Below are positions 52,514 to 62,399 of a stretch of DNA of 64,000 bases, one piece after another. Under the pieces are notes generated by a model. That model made no database searches. It was not told where the DNA came from and saw only the letters and a program-made list of their open reading frames with translations. The translations under genes were made by a program, and so were the position numbers. Numbering within the stretch: the stretch's first letter is position 1; every line of letters starts with the position of its first letter. The stretch is from positions 62,001 through 126,000 of the forward strand of contig NZ_NRSJ01000008.1 of the NCBI RefSeq assembly GCF_016584085.1, written 5' to 3'. This stretch comes from Halochromatium glycolicum. Its GTDB lineage: Bacteria; Pseudomonadota; Gammaproteobacteria; Chromatiales; Chromatiaceae.

Positions 52514-52537
52514 CGATCCACGGCGGAGGTATTCGAA

Positions 52538-52924
52538 ATGACCAAACAGATCATCCACACCGACCGCGCGCCGGCGGCGATCGGTCCCTATTCGCAGGCG
52601 GTTCGGGTCGGCGAGACCGTCTATCTCTCCGGGCAGATCCCGCTGCAGCCCGAGACCGGTGAGCTGGTCGCCGGTGACATCCAGGCCCAGACCCGGCGCG
52701 TGTTCGCGAACCTGGCCGCGGTGGCCGAGGCCGCCGGCGGCAGCCTGGCCGATGTCGCGAAGCTGAATATCTTCCTGACCGACCTTTCGCACTTCCCGCT
52801 CGTCAACGAGGTGATGGCCGAGACCTTCGCCGAGCCCTATCCGGCGCGCGCGGCGATCGGGGTTGCGGCGCTGCCGAAGGGGGCCGCGGTCGAGATGGAT
52901 GCGGTGATGGTGCTGACCGATTAG
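52538..52924 (+). CDS. ridA: RidA family 2-iminobutanoate/2-iminopropanoate deaminase
   Basis: 128 residues from ATG 52538 with GGAGG nine bases upstream. [47 protein letters not shown], and [20 protein letters not shown] with the imine-binding Arg are standard RidA signatures. It hydrolyses reactive enamine/imine intermediates from PLP enzymes. The spoT gene, often upstream of ridA, is absent and replaced by repeats. mltB begins 16 bp downstream. Confidence 0.97.
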   Translation: MTKQIIHTDRAPAAIGPYSQAVRVGETVYLSGQIPLQPETGELVAGDIQAQTRRVFANLAAVAEAAGGSLADVAKLNIFLTDLSHFPLVNEVMAETFAEPYPARAAIGVAALPKGAAVEMDAVMVLTD

Positions 52925-52939
52925 CCGGGGGAAGAACCA

Positions 52940-54145
52940 ATGCGTCAGCCGCTCGTTCTGTCTGTTCTCGTTCTGTCCATTTTCGCTGCCTTCGGGCTGG
53001 CTGGCTGTGGCTCCAGTCCCGCTAAGAGCGCCGGGCCCCCTTCCGATCTCAGTCCGGGCGCCGGCAACGCGGCCGAGCTCGAGCGGAGCGCCGAGCCGGT
53101 GACTAGCAGCTTCCGAGCCACGAGTCGAGCTAGCGATGTCGGTGCCTATCCTGCTCGCTTGACCACGGGCGATTATGCAGGCCGCCCTGATGTCGAGCGC
53201 TTTATCGCGCAGATGGAGGATAAGGGCCTGGATCGGCGCGAGCTGGTGCGGGTGTTCTCCCGGGTCGAGCGCGATCCCTGGATCATCGAGTACATGGACC
53301 GGCAGTGGCGGCCGGCCTCGGGACCGACTGGGGCCTGGACCCGCTATCGGGGCCGCCACATCACCGCATCGATGTTGCACAAGGGCGATGCGTTCTGGGC
53401 CCGGCATGCGCAAACACTCGACCGCGCGGCCCGCAAGTATGGGGTTCCGCCCGAGTATATCGTCGCGATCATCGGCATCGAGACGCGCTGGGGCGGCTAC
53501 ATGGGCGAGCATCGGATCATCGATGCCCTCTCGACCCTGGCCTTCGATTACCCGCGTCGCGCCGAATATTTCCAGGACGAGCTCGAGCATTATCTGCTCA
53601 TGGCCGACGATCAGGGCTTCGATCCGCTGCAGCCGGTCGGCTCCTTCGCCGGCGCGATGGGCCTCGGCCAGTTCATGCCGTCGAGCTGGCACGACTATGC
53701 GATCGATTTCGATGGCGACGGGCGCCGCGACCTTTGGGACGCCGAAGACGCGATCGGCAGCGTCGCGCATTACTTCAAGGCGCATGGCTGGCAGCCGGGC
53801 GCGGCCGTCGTCGCGCGGGCCAGCGGCGGCTATGGGCTGCCTTGGTCGACCGATACCGGCTTCAAGACCGATTACTCGATCGCCAAGATCAGGCAGAAGG
53901 GCCTGCGCCCGGCCGTGGCCCTGCCGGACGACCGGCGGGTGAGCCTACTGCGGCTCGATGCGGCCGGCGGGCCCGAGTACTGGCTCGGGTTCGAGAACTT
54001 CTACGTGATTACCCGTTACAACCGCAGCACCTACTACGCGATGACGGTGCATCAGCTCGCGCAGACGCTGCGCGCGCGCCGGGGACTCGGCGAGCCGACC
54101 TTGCGGGTGACCTCGCAGCCAAGGCCCGATGCACCGGCGGGTTGA
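52940..54145 (+). CDS. mltB: Lytic murein transglycosylase B, lipoprotein
   Basis: 401 residues with signal peptide and lipobox LAGC (Cys23 lipidation). The mature catalytic region has YIVAIIGIETRWGGYMGEHR with the catalytic Glu, LEHYLLMADDQGFDPLQPVGS, FAGAMGLGQFMPSSWHDYAID, and the EF-hand-like loop DFDGDGRRDLWDAEDA. It cleaves glycan strands to 1,6-anhydroMurNAc products during wall turnover. It is co-directional with ridA, 16 bp apart. Repeat C follows its stop. Confidence 0.95.
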   Translation: MRQPLVLSVLVLSIFAAFGLAGCGSSPAKSAGPPSDLSPGAGNAAELERSAEPVTSSFRATSRASDVGAYPARLTTGDYAGRPDVERFIAQMEDKGLDRRELVRVFSRVERDPWIIEYMDRQWRPASGPTGAWTRYRGRHITASMLHKGDAFWARHAQTLDRAARKYGVPPEYIVAIIGIETRWGGYMGEHRIIDALSTLAFDYPRRAEYFQDELEHYLLMADDQGFDPLQPVGSFAGAMGLGQFMPSSWHDYAIDFDGDGRRDLWDAEDAIGSVAHYFKAHGWQPGAAVVARASGGYGLPWSTDTGFKTDYSIAKIRQKGLRPAVALPDDRRVSLLRLDAAGGPEYWLGFENFYVITRYNRSTYYAMTVHQLAQTLRARRGLGEPTLRVTSQPRPDAPAG

Positions 54146-54212
54146 CCTGCGTTTCATTCTCGGAGCTGGCGGGCTGCCCGATCGTTCGACTGTGGCCCTG
54201 AATGATCTTGGA

Positions 54213-54292
54213 AGCGCTAACAGAATGGCCCCTTGGCTACTCAGATCAGAAGCTTGCGCCAGTCAGGCGGACGTTTTGATCGGGTCTCTTAG
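54213..54292 (-). repeat. Interspersed repeat C, copy 4
   Basis: Inverted copy (GCGCTAACAGAATGGCC ... TTTTGATCGGGTCTCTTAGG). It fills the convergent gap between mltB and yjbQ and ends on the yjbQ stop codon (54289-54291). Confidence 0.8.
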
Positions 54293-54744
54293 GCGATGCC
54301 CTGGATGGTCAGGGTCACGCGGCGCCGATGCGCATCGGTGCGATGCTCGTAGAGGAAGATCCCTTGCCAGGTTCCCAGCAGGCATTGGCCGCCACTGACC
54401 GGCAGCGTCAGGTCCATCTTGGTCAAGATGGCGCGGACATGCGCCGGCATATCGTCTGGCCCCTCGTCGGTGTGGTCGAACAGCCTATCGCCGTCCGGAA
54501 CCAACCGGGCGAGGAAGGCCTCGAGATCACGCCGCACGGTCGGGTCGGCGTTCTCGCACAGGATCAGCGACGCGCTGGTGTGCTGGACGAAGCAATGGCA
54601 GGTCCCGATGCGCACGCCAGACGCCTGCACCAGCTCCCGCACCTGGTTGGTGATGTTGTAGGTCCCGCGACCGCGGGTCTCGAGGGTCAAGGTCTGTTGG
54701 TCGCAGCGGTAACTGGAATCGGGGTGAGTCCGGGTTCGGGGCAT
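54289..54744 (-). CDS. yjbQ: YjbQ-family protein (UPF0047, thiamine phosphate synthase-like)
   Basis: 151 residues from ATG 54744. The YjbQ fold is recognisable: TLETRGRGTYNITNQVRELV, GTCHCFVQHTSASLILCENA with the conserved His/Cys, DRLFDHTDEGPDDMPAHVRA and GGQCLLGTWQGIFLYEHR. The family substitutes weakly for thiamine phosphate synthase in E. coli, and the true role is uncertain. It is divergent from recG, with starts 41 bp apart. Confidence 0.9.
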   Translation of the reverse strand: MPRTRTHPDSSYRCDQQTLTLETRGRGTYNITNQVRELVQASGVRIGTCHCFVQHTSASLILCENADPTVRRDLEAFLARLVPDGDRLFDHTDEGPDDMPAHVRAILTKMDLTLPVSGGQCLLGTWQGIFLYEHRTDAHRRRVTLTIQGIA

Positions 54745-54785
54745 CGGGTGGTCCTGTGCCGGGGTTGACGCGGGAGCGGCCGCCG

Positions 54786-56897
54786 ATGGCCGCCTCGAGC
54801 ATCGCCGCATTGGATCAGACCTCGGTCGAGCAGCTCAAGGGCGTCGGTCCACGCCTGGCCGAGCGCCTGCAGCGGCTCGGTGTCCTGACCGTTCAGGATC
54901 TCTTGTTCCATCTGCCGCTGCGGTATCAGGATCGGACGCGCTTGCGGCCGCTCGATACCCTGGTCGCGGGCGAGGAGGTGCTGGTCGAGGGGTGGATCAG
55001 CGATGCACGGATCGCTCAGGGTCGGCGTCGTTCGCTCAAGGTCCGACTCGAGGACGGCCGCGGCGCGCTCCTGCTGCGCTTCTTCCATTTCGCCCGCGCC
55101 CAGGTCGAGGCGATGCAGCCGGGTCGGCCTCTGCGCTGCTTCGGCGAGGTGCGCCAGGGGCCGCAGATGCTCGAGATCGTGCATCCGGAGCTGCTGGCGG
55201 CCGAGACCGATGAGGCCGCGGGTTCGGGTCACTCGACCCTGACGCCGATCTATCCAGCGACCGAGGGCCTGCAGCAGGCGAGCCTGCGCACGCTGACCGA
55301 ACAGGCATTGGAGCGGCTGCAGCGCGATCCGGCAGCCTTGGTCGACTGGGTGCCGGACGCGCTGACCGCGCCTTTGCGGCTGCCGGCATTGGCCGATGCG
55401 CTGTTGCTGCTGCATCGCCCCCCAGCCGATGCAGGCCCGGAGCTGGTCCAAGCGCTACTCGAGCGGACGCATCCTGCGTTCCTGCGGCTGGCGTTCGATG
55501 AGATGGTTGCCCATCAGCTGGCATTGCGCCGGCTGCGTCGCGCACGGCGCGATCAGCGCGCCCCGGTGTTGATGGGTGATGACGCCTGGCGTGGGCGCCT
55601 GCGCGCCGCGCTGCCGTTCGCGCTCACGGGGGCGCAAGAGCGGGTCATCGCCGAGATCGCTGCCGACCTGCGGCAGCCGCATCCGATGACACGGCTGCTG
55701 CTCGGCGACGTCGGCTCCGGCAAGACCATCGTCGCCGCGATGGCGATCCTGCAGGCGGTCGAGGCCGGCTTCCAGGTCGCGTTCATGGCGCCGACCGAGC
55801 TGCTCGGCGAGCAGCATCGCCAAAGCCTGTGCGGCTGGCTCGAGCCGCTGGGGATCGAGCTGGCCTGGCTCGCGGGCCGGCATGCCGGCGCCGAGCGCAC
55901 GGCGATCCTCGAGCGGATCGGCTCGGGCGCGGCGCGGGTCGTGGTCGGCACCCATGCGCTGTTCCAGGCCGAGGTCCGGTTTGCCGAGCTCGGGCTCGCG
56001 ATCATCGACGAGCAGCATCGGTTCGGCGTGCATCAACGCCTGCAGTTGCGCGACAAAGGTGACCGGAGCGGGCGCCTGCCGCATCAGCTGATCATGACCG
56101 CAACACCAATCCCACGCTCGCTCGCGATGTCGATCTACGGTGATCTGGACCTCTCCGAGCTCGACGAGCTGCCGCCTGGGCGGCAGCCGGTCAAGACGGT
56201 GGCCTTGCCCGATAGTCGTCGTGACGAGGTGATCGAGCGCGTGCAGGCGAGCTGTATCGGCGGCCGGCAGGCCTATTGGGTCTGCACCCTGGTCGAGGAG
56301 TCTGAGGCATTGCAGGCGCAGGCGGCCGAGGCGACGGCGGCTGATCTCCAGGCGCGTCTGCCCGATCTGCGGATCGGGCTGGTCCACGGGCGCTTGAAGG
56401 CGCAGGAGCGGGTGCCGGTGATGGCGGCGTTCAAGGCCGGTGAGCTCGACCTGCTGGTGGCGACGACGGTGATCGAGGTTGGCGTCGATGTGCCGAAAGC
56501 GAGCCTGATGATCATCGAGAATCCGGAGCGGCTCGGGCTCGCGCAGCTGCACCAGCTGCGCGGACGGGTCGGCCGCGGCGCCGAAGAAAGCGCGTGCGTG
56601 CTGCTCTATCAGGCGCCGTTGACGCGCGCGGCGCGCGAGCGGCTCGATATCCTCCGGCGCGAGTCGAGCGGGTTCCGCATCGCCGAGGCAGACCTACGGA
56701 TGCGTGGGGCCGGCGAGGTGTTGGGGACGCGCCAGGCCGGAAGCATCCAGTTCCGGCTCGCCGATCCGATGCGCGACAGTGCGCTCGCGCAGGCGGCGCG
56801 CCGAAGCGCTGACGAGCTGCTCGCGCGTTGGCCTGAGAACGTCGAGCCGTTGGTCCGGCGCTGGCTCGGGCAGCGGGACGATTATGGTCAGGTCTGA
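54786..56897 (+). CDS. recG: ATP-dependent DNA helicase RecG
   Basis: 703 residues from ATG 54786; an ATG at 54756 would add ten. The wedge OB domain is at the N-terminus (SVEQLKGVGPRLAERLQRLG, LLFHLPLRYQDRTRLRPL). Helicase motifs: GDVGSGKTIVAAMAIL (Walker A), AIIDEQHRFGVHQR (DEQH box), MTATPIPRSLAMSIYGDLDLS, LVATTVIEVGVDVPKASLMI and LHQLRGRVGRGAEESAC. The C-terminal RecG extension follows. It drives branch migration and fork reversal in recombinational repair. Length and order are complete. Confidence 0.97.
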   Translation: MAASSIAALDQTSVEQLKGVGPRLAERLQRLGVLTVQDLLFHLPLRYQDRTRLRPLDTLVAGEEVLVEGWISDARIAQGRRRSLKVRLEDGRGALLLRFFHFARAQVEAMQPGRPLRCFGEVRQGPQMLEIVHPELLAAETDEAAGSGHSTLTPIYPATEGLQQASLRTLTEQALERLQRDPAALVDWVPDALTAPLRLPALADALLLLHRPPADAGPELVQALLERTHPAFLRLAFDEMVAHQLALRRLRRARRDQRAPVLMGDDAWRGRLRAALPFALTGAQERVIAEIAADLRQPHPMTRLLLGDVGSGKTIVAAMAILQAVEAGFQVAFMAPTELLGEQHRQSLCGWLEPLGIELAWLAGRHAGAERTAILERIGSGAARVVVGTHALFQAEVRFAELGLAIIDEQHRFGVHQRLQLRDKGDRSGRLPHQLIMTATPIPRSLAMSIYGDLDLSELDELPPGRQPVKTVALPDSRRDEVIERVQASCIGGRQAYWVCTLVEESEALQAQAAEATAADLQARLPDLRIGLVHGRLKAQERVPVMAAFKAGELDLLVATTVIEVGVDVPKASLMIIENPERLGLAQLHQLRGRVGRGAEESACVLLYQAPLTRAARERLDILRRESSGFRIAEADLRMRGAGEVLGTRQAGSIQFRLADPMRDSALAQAARRSADELLARWPENVEPLVRRWLGQRDDYGQV

Positions 56898-57145
56898 ATC
56901 TCGACAGGGCGCAACGGGCGCTTTGGATCGGGTGTGGCCGCTGTGCTATCAGACAGTCGTCCAGGACCGGGCTCCTCAAACCCCGCGCGCGATGAGCGCT
57001 GGAACAGGGTGACACCCTCGGTGCGAGAATCTGCGGGCTGTCTTATCCAGTGGTGGGGCAGAATGGCTGCCGCCGCGGACGGTTGGCGCCTGCGCCGGTG
57101 TCCCCGACCCGCTGCCGTCAGATGATGAGCCGGCGGGGAGGCCTG

Positions 57146-57238
57146 GTATGGCCATTGCGCCTGATCGCCGGAAAGGAGGCGCCGGAACAGTCAGCACCGA
57201 TGGGCTCAGCCTGCCCGGAGACCGGGGCGGGTGACGAT
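57146..57238 (+). repeat. Interspersed repeat D, copy 3
   Basis: GTATGGCCATTGCGCCTGAT to GGGGCGGGTGACGAT, a diverged copy of the 45225 and 51882 repeats, lying between recG and ubiA. The rest of 56898-57343 shows no gene. Confidence 0.7.
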
Positions 57239-57343
57239 ACAAGCCCCTGTGCGATAATCGCCGCCGCGCTGCGCGGCCCTTACGCAGGGTGCGCGATCTG
57301 AACCCTTTCTGGACCTGAGACAGCACGACCCTAGAATATCGGC

Positions 57344-58291
57344 ATGAGCTCTCATGAGACCAAGATCGGCGGTCGGGGCGACCTTGGTGTCGCCGTGACC
57401 GCGCGGCCCGCGTCCTGGCGCGAGCGCCTGGATGCCTACTATCGCCTGGTGCGGTTGAACCGACCGATCGGCATCTTCCTGCTGATGTGGCCGGCGCTCT
57501 GGGCGCTCTGGCTCGCCGGCGATGGGCATCCGCCCTGGCAGATCGCTCTGATCTTCGTTTCAGGGGTGGTGCTGATGCGCTCGGCCGGCTGCGCGATCAA
57601 CGACTTCGCGGACCGCAAGCTCGACGGGCATGTGGCGCGCACCAACACCCGCCCGCTCGCGCAAGGGGTGATCGCGCCGATCGAGGCGGTCGCCGTGTTC
57701 TTGATCCTGTCGCTGGTCTCGTTCGGCCTCGTGCTGCTGTTGAACTGGCAGACCGTCGCGATGTCGGTGGTTGCGGTGACGCTGGCGATGATCTACCCGT
57801 TCATGAAGCGCTTCACCCATGTGCCGCAGATGTTCCTCGGCATGGCGTTCGGCTGGGCGGTGCCGATGGCCTTCATGGCGATCCAGGAGTCGATCCCGTT
57901 CTACGCCTGGGTGCTGTTCCTGAGTGCGGTGGTCTGGGCGCTGATCTACGACACCGAGTATGCGATGGTCGATCGCGAGGACGATCTCAAGATCGGGATC
58001 AAGTCGACGGCGATCCTGTTTGGGCGTTATGACCGGCTGATCGTCGCACTGCTGCAGCTGTTGATGCTCGCGCTGATGGTCTGGGTCGGTCTCGCGGCAG
58101 GCCGTGGCCTGGCCTACTTCGTTGGACTCGCGGTCGCGGCGGGCCTCTCCGGCTATCAGCAATGGCTGATCCGAGACCGCGAGCCAGCGCGCTGCTTCAT
58201 CGCCTTTCTCAACAACAACTACTTCGGTATGGCAGTCTTCATCGGCCTGGTTATCGATTACCTGCTCGAGCCTACCGCCACTGCCGTCTGA
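57344..58291 (+). CDS. ubiA: 4-hydroxybenzoate octaprenyltransferase
   Basis: 315 residues. Eight or nine membrane segments with the two Asp-rich prenyl-diphosphate motifs: NDFADRKLDGHVARTNTRPL and DTEYAMVDREDDLKIG. LDAYYRLVRLNRPIGIFLLM at the start and NNNYFGMAVFIGLVIDYLL at the end follow UbiA. It attaches the polyprenyl chain to 4-hydroxybenzoate in ubiquinone synthesis. ubiC is not adjacent. dsbA follows 29 bp later on the same strand. Confidence 0.96.
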   Translation: MSSHETKIGGRGDLGVAVTARPASWRERLDAYYRLVRLNRPIGIFLLMWPALWALWLAGDGHPPWQIALIFVSGVVLMRSAGCAINDFADRKLDGHVARTNTRPLAQGVIAPIEAVAVFLILSLVSFGLVLLLNWQTVAMSVVAVTLAMIYPFMKRFTHVPQMFLGMAFGWAVPMAFMAIQESIPFYAWVLFLSAVVWALIYDTEYAMVDREDDLKIGIKSTAILFGRYDRLIVALLQLLMLALMVWVGLAAGRGLAYFVGLAVAAGLSGYQQWLIRDREPARCFIAFLNNNYFGMAVFIGLVIDYLLEPTATAV

Positions 58292-58320
58292 GCGAAACGC
58301 TATCCCCGGGGAGGGAACAA

Positions 58321-59016
58321 ATGCTTGCGCTGACCGCTGATCATCAAGTGACGCCGCGTTGGGGCGGTGGCTGGGGAGTTCGCCTTGTGGCCTGGCTCGG
58401 GATCGTTGTCTTGCTGGGAGTCTCGATGGGGGCGCTCGGTGCCGCATTCGATGAGGGTATCGAGTACAAGGTGGTGCCGGAGCCCAAGCGGCTCGAGGAG
58501 GGGGCGGATGTCGAGGTGCTCGAGCTGTTCTGGTACGGCTGTCCGCACTGCTATCGGCTGGAGCCGGCAATCGAAGAATGGCTCGAGACCAAGCCCGAGG
58601 GCGTGGTCTTTCGACGCCTGCCGGCAGCGGCATCCAGCCGCTGGATCCCGCATGCGAAGGCCTTCTTCGCGGCCGAGCAGCTCGGTGAGCTCGACCAGCT
58701 GCACGAGCCGCTGTTCAAGGCGCTCCATGAGGAGCGGCGCAGGCTGTTCACCGACGAGCAGCTGATCGCCTTCGCCGCCGAGCAGGGCATCGATGAGGAC
58801 GCCTTTCGTGACGCCTATCAGTCGTTCCCGGTCGATATGCAGGTGCGTGAATCGGCCGAGCTGGTGCGACGGTACCGGCTCTCGGGTGTGCCGGCGATCG
58901 TGGTCAATGGGAAGTACATCACCGGCGTGACCGAGGCTGGCGGCCGGGATCAGCTCTTTGAGGTGATCGGCTTTCTCGTGGCGAAGGAAAAGGATTCAGG
59001 CGCCGACAGCGATTGA
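58321..59016 (+). CDS. dsbA: Thiol:disulfide interchange protein DsbA
   Basis: 231 residues from ATG 58321 behind GGGGAGGGAACAA. An N-terminal segment (about 20-42) is the signal peptide or anchor. The active site is FWYGCPHCYRLEP (C74/C77), with cis-Pro SGVPAIVVNGKYI. The helical insertion domain (QLGELDQLHEPLFKALHEER) fits DsbA. It oxidises cysteines of exported proteins, including LptD and c-type cytochrome partners encoded in this window. DsbB is not present here. Confidence 0.93.
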   Translation: MLALTADHQVTPRWGGGWGVRLVAWLGIVVLLGVSMGALGAAFDEGIEYKVVPEPKRLEEGADVEVLELFWYGCPHCYRLEPAIEEWLETKPEGVVFRRLPAAASSRWIPHAKAFFAAEQLGELDQLHEPLFKALHEERRRLFTDEQLIAFAAEQGIDEDAFRDAYQSFPVDMQVRESAELVRRYRLSGVPAIVVNGKYITGVTEAGGRDQLFEVIGFLVAKEKDSGADSD

Positions 59017-59073
59017 CCGCTCCGCACTCCGCAGGGTGGCTGCGCAGGGTGTGAGCGCTCAGACCGTGAGCGC

Positions 59074-59610
59074 TCAGACCGCTGCTTCAGGCGCTGCGGG
59101 CTCATCGATCAGCTTGGCGTCTGGATTCGGGTAGCGCTCGACCACCCAGGCTGGCAGCTTCGCCTGGTTGGCGTTGTAGAGCGCATCGGACTCGACGATG
59201 ATCAGCACCAGCACGGTCACCATCACCGGCAGGATGCCGACACCGGCAACCAGCGCGATCGCGGCCTCTTTCATCATCCCGCCATAGACGTGGCCAATCC
59301 ATGCCAACAGGGTGGCGCCGAGCAATAGCGACAGCATGCCGATAAAGATGCGGCTACGGCGGGCGCAGACCTGCCAATGACACATCACATACCAGGGGTC
59401 ACGGCCGACCGCTCGGTGCGCGCGCCAGAGTGTAAAGCTGAGGATCGAGAACGAGATCGCCGGGATCACCGCCATCACCCAAGGGAAGGTTCCGGCGATG
59501 CCCCCGGCGGCGACCGCCATCAGGATGTGATTGCCGATCAGGTTGGTCAGGAAGATCTCGTGCGGGATATTGGCCTTCTTGATCTCGCGGGGGCTGATGT
59601 CGAAGCGCAT
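59074..59610 (-). CDS. Hypothetical membrane protein with four predicted segments
   Basis: 178 residues. A charged N-terminus (FDISPREIKKANIPHEIF) precedes four membrane segments: HILMAVAAGGIAGTFPWVMA / VIPAISFSILSFTLW, then IFIGMLSLLLGATLLAWIGH and IALVAGVGILPVMVTVLVLI. A WYVMCHWQVCARRSR loop with two Cys and a His faces the cytoplasm. Not a family I can name. Composition and codon use are like neighbours. Monocistronic, divergent from nothing. Confidence 0.65.
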   Translation of the reverse strand: MRFDISPREIKKANIPHEIFLTNLIGNHILMAVAAGGIAGTFPWVMAVIPAISFSILSFTLWRAHRAVGRDPWYVMCHWQVCARRSRIFIGMLSLLLGATLLAWIGHVYGGMMKEAAIALVAGVGILPVMVTVLVLIIVESDALYNANQAKLPAWVVERYPNPDAKLIDEPAAPEAAV

Positions 59611-59676
59611 GGCGGACTCGGTCTGTTCCGGGTGGATTCCCGGATCATATAAGACCAGCCTAATATTGTCATTCGG

Positions 59677-60087
59677 TTACAGGTAGCGCCGCCAATGCTC
59701 TGGTCGAGGGTCGCGGCAGCCGTGCTCGAGGTTCTCCCAGCGTCTCGCGAAGACCAGCTTGGTGCTGTTGCGGTCGCTGGGGGCATAGCCATGGTTATCG
59801 CGGTAGGTGCTCTCGGTGTAGTAGTAGAGCGAGCGCTTCAACCGATACAGCATTGCACCATCTAGGTGGAGACCGAGTTCGATCAAGGCGTTGTCGATCT
59901 CTTCGAGGCAGGTCTTGTGCAGGTCGTAGGTCAGCTGCAGCACGATCGGCGACAGTGGCCGCGTCTCGAGCACACCATCGACATCGGCTAGGAAATTGGC
60001 CGCGGTGCGGGCGTCGTTGCGTTCCGGGTGCAGATCACGGAAATTGATCTGCCGCTGCTTGATGCGATCTGGGTCGGGCGTTTCCAT
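59677..60087 (-). CDS. Hypothetical soluble protein
   Basis: 136 residues from ATG 60087 (METPDPDRIKQRQINFRDLH). A longer open frame upstream is unlikely. The body is helical (FLADVDGVLETRPLSPIVLQ, YDLHKTCLEEIDNALIELGL, MLYRLKRSLYYYTESTYRDN) with a Trp/Arg-rich end (RRWENLEHGCRDPRPEHWRR). No signal or membrane segment and no recognised domain. Confidence 0.6.
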   Translation of the reverse strand: METPDPDRIKQRQINFRDLHPERNDARTAANFLADVDGVLETRPLSPIVLQLTYDLHKTCLEEIDNALIELGLHLDGAMLYRLKRSLYYYTESTYRDNHGYAPSDRNSTKLVFARRWENLEHGCRDPRPEHWRRYL

Positions 60088-60284
60088 AGGCAGAGTATGC
60101 TTAACGGGATGGAGTCTGATCAAGCTATCCGGACGATTGAATGCGCGAATCGCTGAATGCTGTGGGTGGAGCGATGGTGTTCCCTCAGGTTGGCAAGTAT
60201 GCGCCCTTGCCGACGATGGCACTGCATCAATGCTTTTGGCACGAGATCGTTCCGGACGATGAACCCCGCTTGATCCGCGACAAC
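60088..60284. other. Intergenic, no recognised gene
   Basis: About 200 bp upstream of the 136-residue gene and ahead of repeat C copy 5. Nothing else is seen here. Confidence 0.4.
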
Positions 60285-60367
60285 CTAAAAGGCCTACAAA
60301 ACGGCCGTTTGACTCGCGTAAGCTCCTGATTGAACGGCCACAGGCGCCAGTCTGTTAGGGCTTCTCA
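60285..60367 (+). repeat. Interspersed repeat C, copy 5
   Basis: CTAAAAGGCCTACAAAACGG through TCTGTTAGGGCTTCTC, 34 bp before the prmC stop (read from the minus strand, just after it). Confidence 0.8.
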
Positions 60368-60400
60368 GTGAGGCGCGGCTTTGGCCATTATCGTCGGCGA

Positions 60401-61291
60401 TTATCCTCCTGGAGCGCGGCCGCTCGTCACGCGCTCATGGCCGGCGAGATCGCGGACAGTCGTGATCTCGGTCAGCTTGTGCTCGGACAGCAGGGCGCGT
60501 ACCGCGTTCGCCTGGTCCCAGCCATGCTCCAGCGCCAGTAGGCCGCCTGGGCGAAGACAGCGCAGCGCATCAGCGAGGATCATACGAATTGCGGCGAGGC
60601 CATCCGTCCCGGCAGCGAGCGCCGAGCGCGGTTCGAAGCGCAGGTCGCCCTGGGACAGGTGTGGATCATGCTGAGGCACGTAAGGCGGGTTGGCCAGGAT
60701 GGCGTCCAGTCCCGAGGGCGCGAACGCGGCCGACCAGTCGCCGCGGATGAGTGCGAGATTGGACAGGCCGAGATGCGCCTTGTTATCGGCTGCGATGGCC
60801 AGCGCTGCGTCGGATAGCTCGACCCCGAGCAGCATCCAATGCCGACGTTCGTGCGCCAGCGCGACGGCGATCGCGCCGCTGCCGGTGCCGAGGTCGGCGA
60901 TCCATAGCGGGGAGCGCTCTGGCAGTGCGGCCAGGGCATGCTCGACGAGGGTCTCGGTTTCGGGACGCGGGATCAGCGTCGCCGGGCCCACTCGGAGCTC
61001 CAGGCTCCAGAACTCGCGCAGGCCCAGCAGATGGGCGACCGGCTCGCCCTGCAGCCGTCGTGAAACCAGCTGTTCCAACTGGACCTGCTGTGCGCTGCTC
61101 AGCGGCTGCTCGGACCACGCGATCAACCGCGCCCGATCGAGCCCAGTGACGGCGCCGACCACCAGGTCGGCCTCGAGTGGGGCGCTTGTATAGCCTGCTT
61201 CGGCGAGCTGTGCGGCGGCCGCGCGCCGCGCATCGGCGAGGGTGATCCCCCCGCTTCTGGTCGTGCCGGGTGTCCGCGGGGGCGAGGGCAC
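60401..61291 (-). CDS. prmC: Peptide chain release factor N5-glutamine methyltransferase
   Basis: 296 residues. The N-terminal helical domain (ITLADARRAAAAQLAEAGYT, VTGLDRARLIAWSEQPLSSA) binds the release factor. The SAM domain has RPETETLVEHALAAL, IADLGTGSGAIAVALAHER and the catalytic NPPY (AILANPPYVPQHDP). It methylates the GGQ glutamine of RF1/RF2. It is encoded 28 bp downstream of prfA in the conserved hemA-prfA-prmC operon. An N-terminal Pro/Thr-rich dozen residues may be extra. Confidence 0.96.
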   Translation of the reverse strand: MPSPPRTPGTTRSGGITLADARRAAAAQLAEAGYTSAPLEADLVVGAVTGLDRARLIAWSEQPLSSAQQVQLEQLVSRRLQGEPVAHLLGLREFWSLELRVGPATLIPRPETETLVEHALAALPERSPLWIADLGTGSGAIAVALAHERRHWMLLGVELSDAALAIAADNKAHLGLSNLALIRGDWSAAFAPSGLDAILANPPYVPQHDPHLSQGDLRFEPRSALAAGTDGLAAIRMILADALRCLRPGGLLALEHGWDQANAVRALLSEHKLTEITTVRDLAGHERVTSGRAPGG

Positions 61292-61319
61292 AAGCGCGTG
61301 CTCCAGTCGACCCTCGGAC

Positions 61320-62399
61320 TCAGCCGCTGGTCAGCTCGGCGAGCTGATCCGCTTGGTGCTCTTGCTGCAACGGCTCGATGACCTGGTCGAGCTGGCCCAT
61401 CATGACCTCGTCGAGCTTGTAGAGCGTCAGATTGACGCGATGGTCGGTCAGCCGGTTCTGCGGGAAGTTATAGGTTCGGATACGCTCGGAGCGGTCGCCG
61501 CTGCCGACCTGCAGCCGACGTGAGGCGCTCTGCTCGGCGGTCTGCTTCTCGGTCGCGGCCGAGAGCAGCTTGGCCTGCAACAGCGCCAGGGCCTTGGCGC
61601 GGTTCTTGTGCTGTGAACGCTCATCCTGGCACTCGACGACGATACCGGTCGGCAGGTGGGTCAGGCGCACGGCCGAGTCGGTCTTGTTCACGTGCTGGCC
61701 GCCGGCACCGGACGCGCGATAGGTGTCGACGCGCAGCTCATTGGTGTCGACGCTGATCTCGTCGACGCTGTCGACCTCCGGCAGCACGGCAACGGTGCAG
61801 GCCGAGGTGTGGATACGGCCTTGTGATTCGGTTTCGGGCACGCGCTGGACCCGGTGGGCGCCGGCCTCGAACTTGAGCTGGCGATAGACATCGTTGCCGC
61901 TGACACGGACGACGACCTCCTTGAAGCCGCCCATCTCGCCCTCGCTGGCGCTGATGACCTCTTGGTGCCAACCCTGCAGCTCCGCATAGCGCAGATACAT
62001 CCGCAGCAGGTCGCCTGCGAACAGCGCGGCCTCGGCGCCGCCGGTGCCGGCGCGGATCTCGAGGTAGATGTTACGGTGGTCGTTGGGGTCGGCAGGGATC
62101 AGCAGCCGTTTGAGCTCGGGCTCGAGTGCCTCGCGCTGTTGCTCGGCCGCACTGAGCTCCTCGCGCGCCAGCTCGGCCATCTCCTGGTCGGCGAGCATCT
62201 CTTGGGCCGCCGCCGTCGCATCCTCGAGCGCGAGATAGCGCTCCCAGCACTGGACGACTGGCTCGAGCTGCGCATACTCGCGCCCGAGGTCCCGAAACAG
62301 GTTCTGGTCAGCCTGGGTCTCCGGCTCCGCCAACAGGGCGGTGATCTCGGCAAAGCGCTCGCTGAGACGGTCGAGCTTGCCCCGGATCGATGGATTCAT
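61320..62399 (-). CDS. prfA: Peptide chain release factor 1
   Basis: 359 residues, full length. GGQ motif in [20 protein letters not shown], preceded by [20 protein letters not shown], and codon-recognition region [20 protein letters not shown] with the PxT/PET tripeptide. Reads UAA and UAG. It overlaps the hemA stop by one base (TGATG) and precedes prmC, its own modifying enzyme. Confidence 0.97.
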   Translation of the reverse strand: MNPSIRGKLDRLSERFAEITALLAEPETQADQNLFRDLGREYAQLEPVVQCWERYLALEDATAAAQEMLADQEMAELAREELSAAEQQREALEPELKRLLIPADPNDHRNIYLEIRAGTGGAEAALFAGDLLRMYLRYAELQGWHQEVISASEGEMGGFKEVVVRVSGNDVYRQLKFEAGAHRVQRVPETESQGRIHTSACTVAVLPEVDSVDEISVDTNELRVDTYRASGAGGQHVNKTDSAVRLTHLPTGIVVECQDERSQHKNRAKALALLQAKLLSAATEKQTAEQSASRRLQVGSGDRSERIRTYNFPQNRLTDHRVNLTLYKLDEVMMGQLDQVIEPLQQEHQADQLAELTSG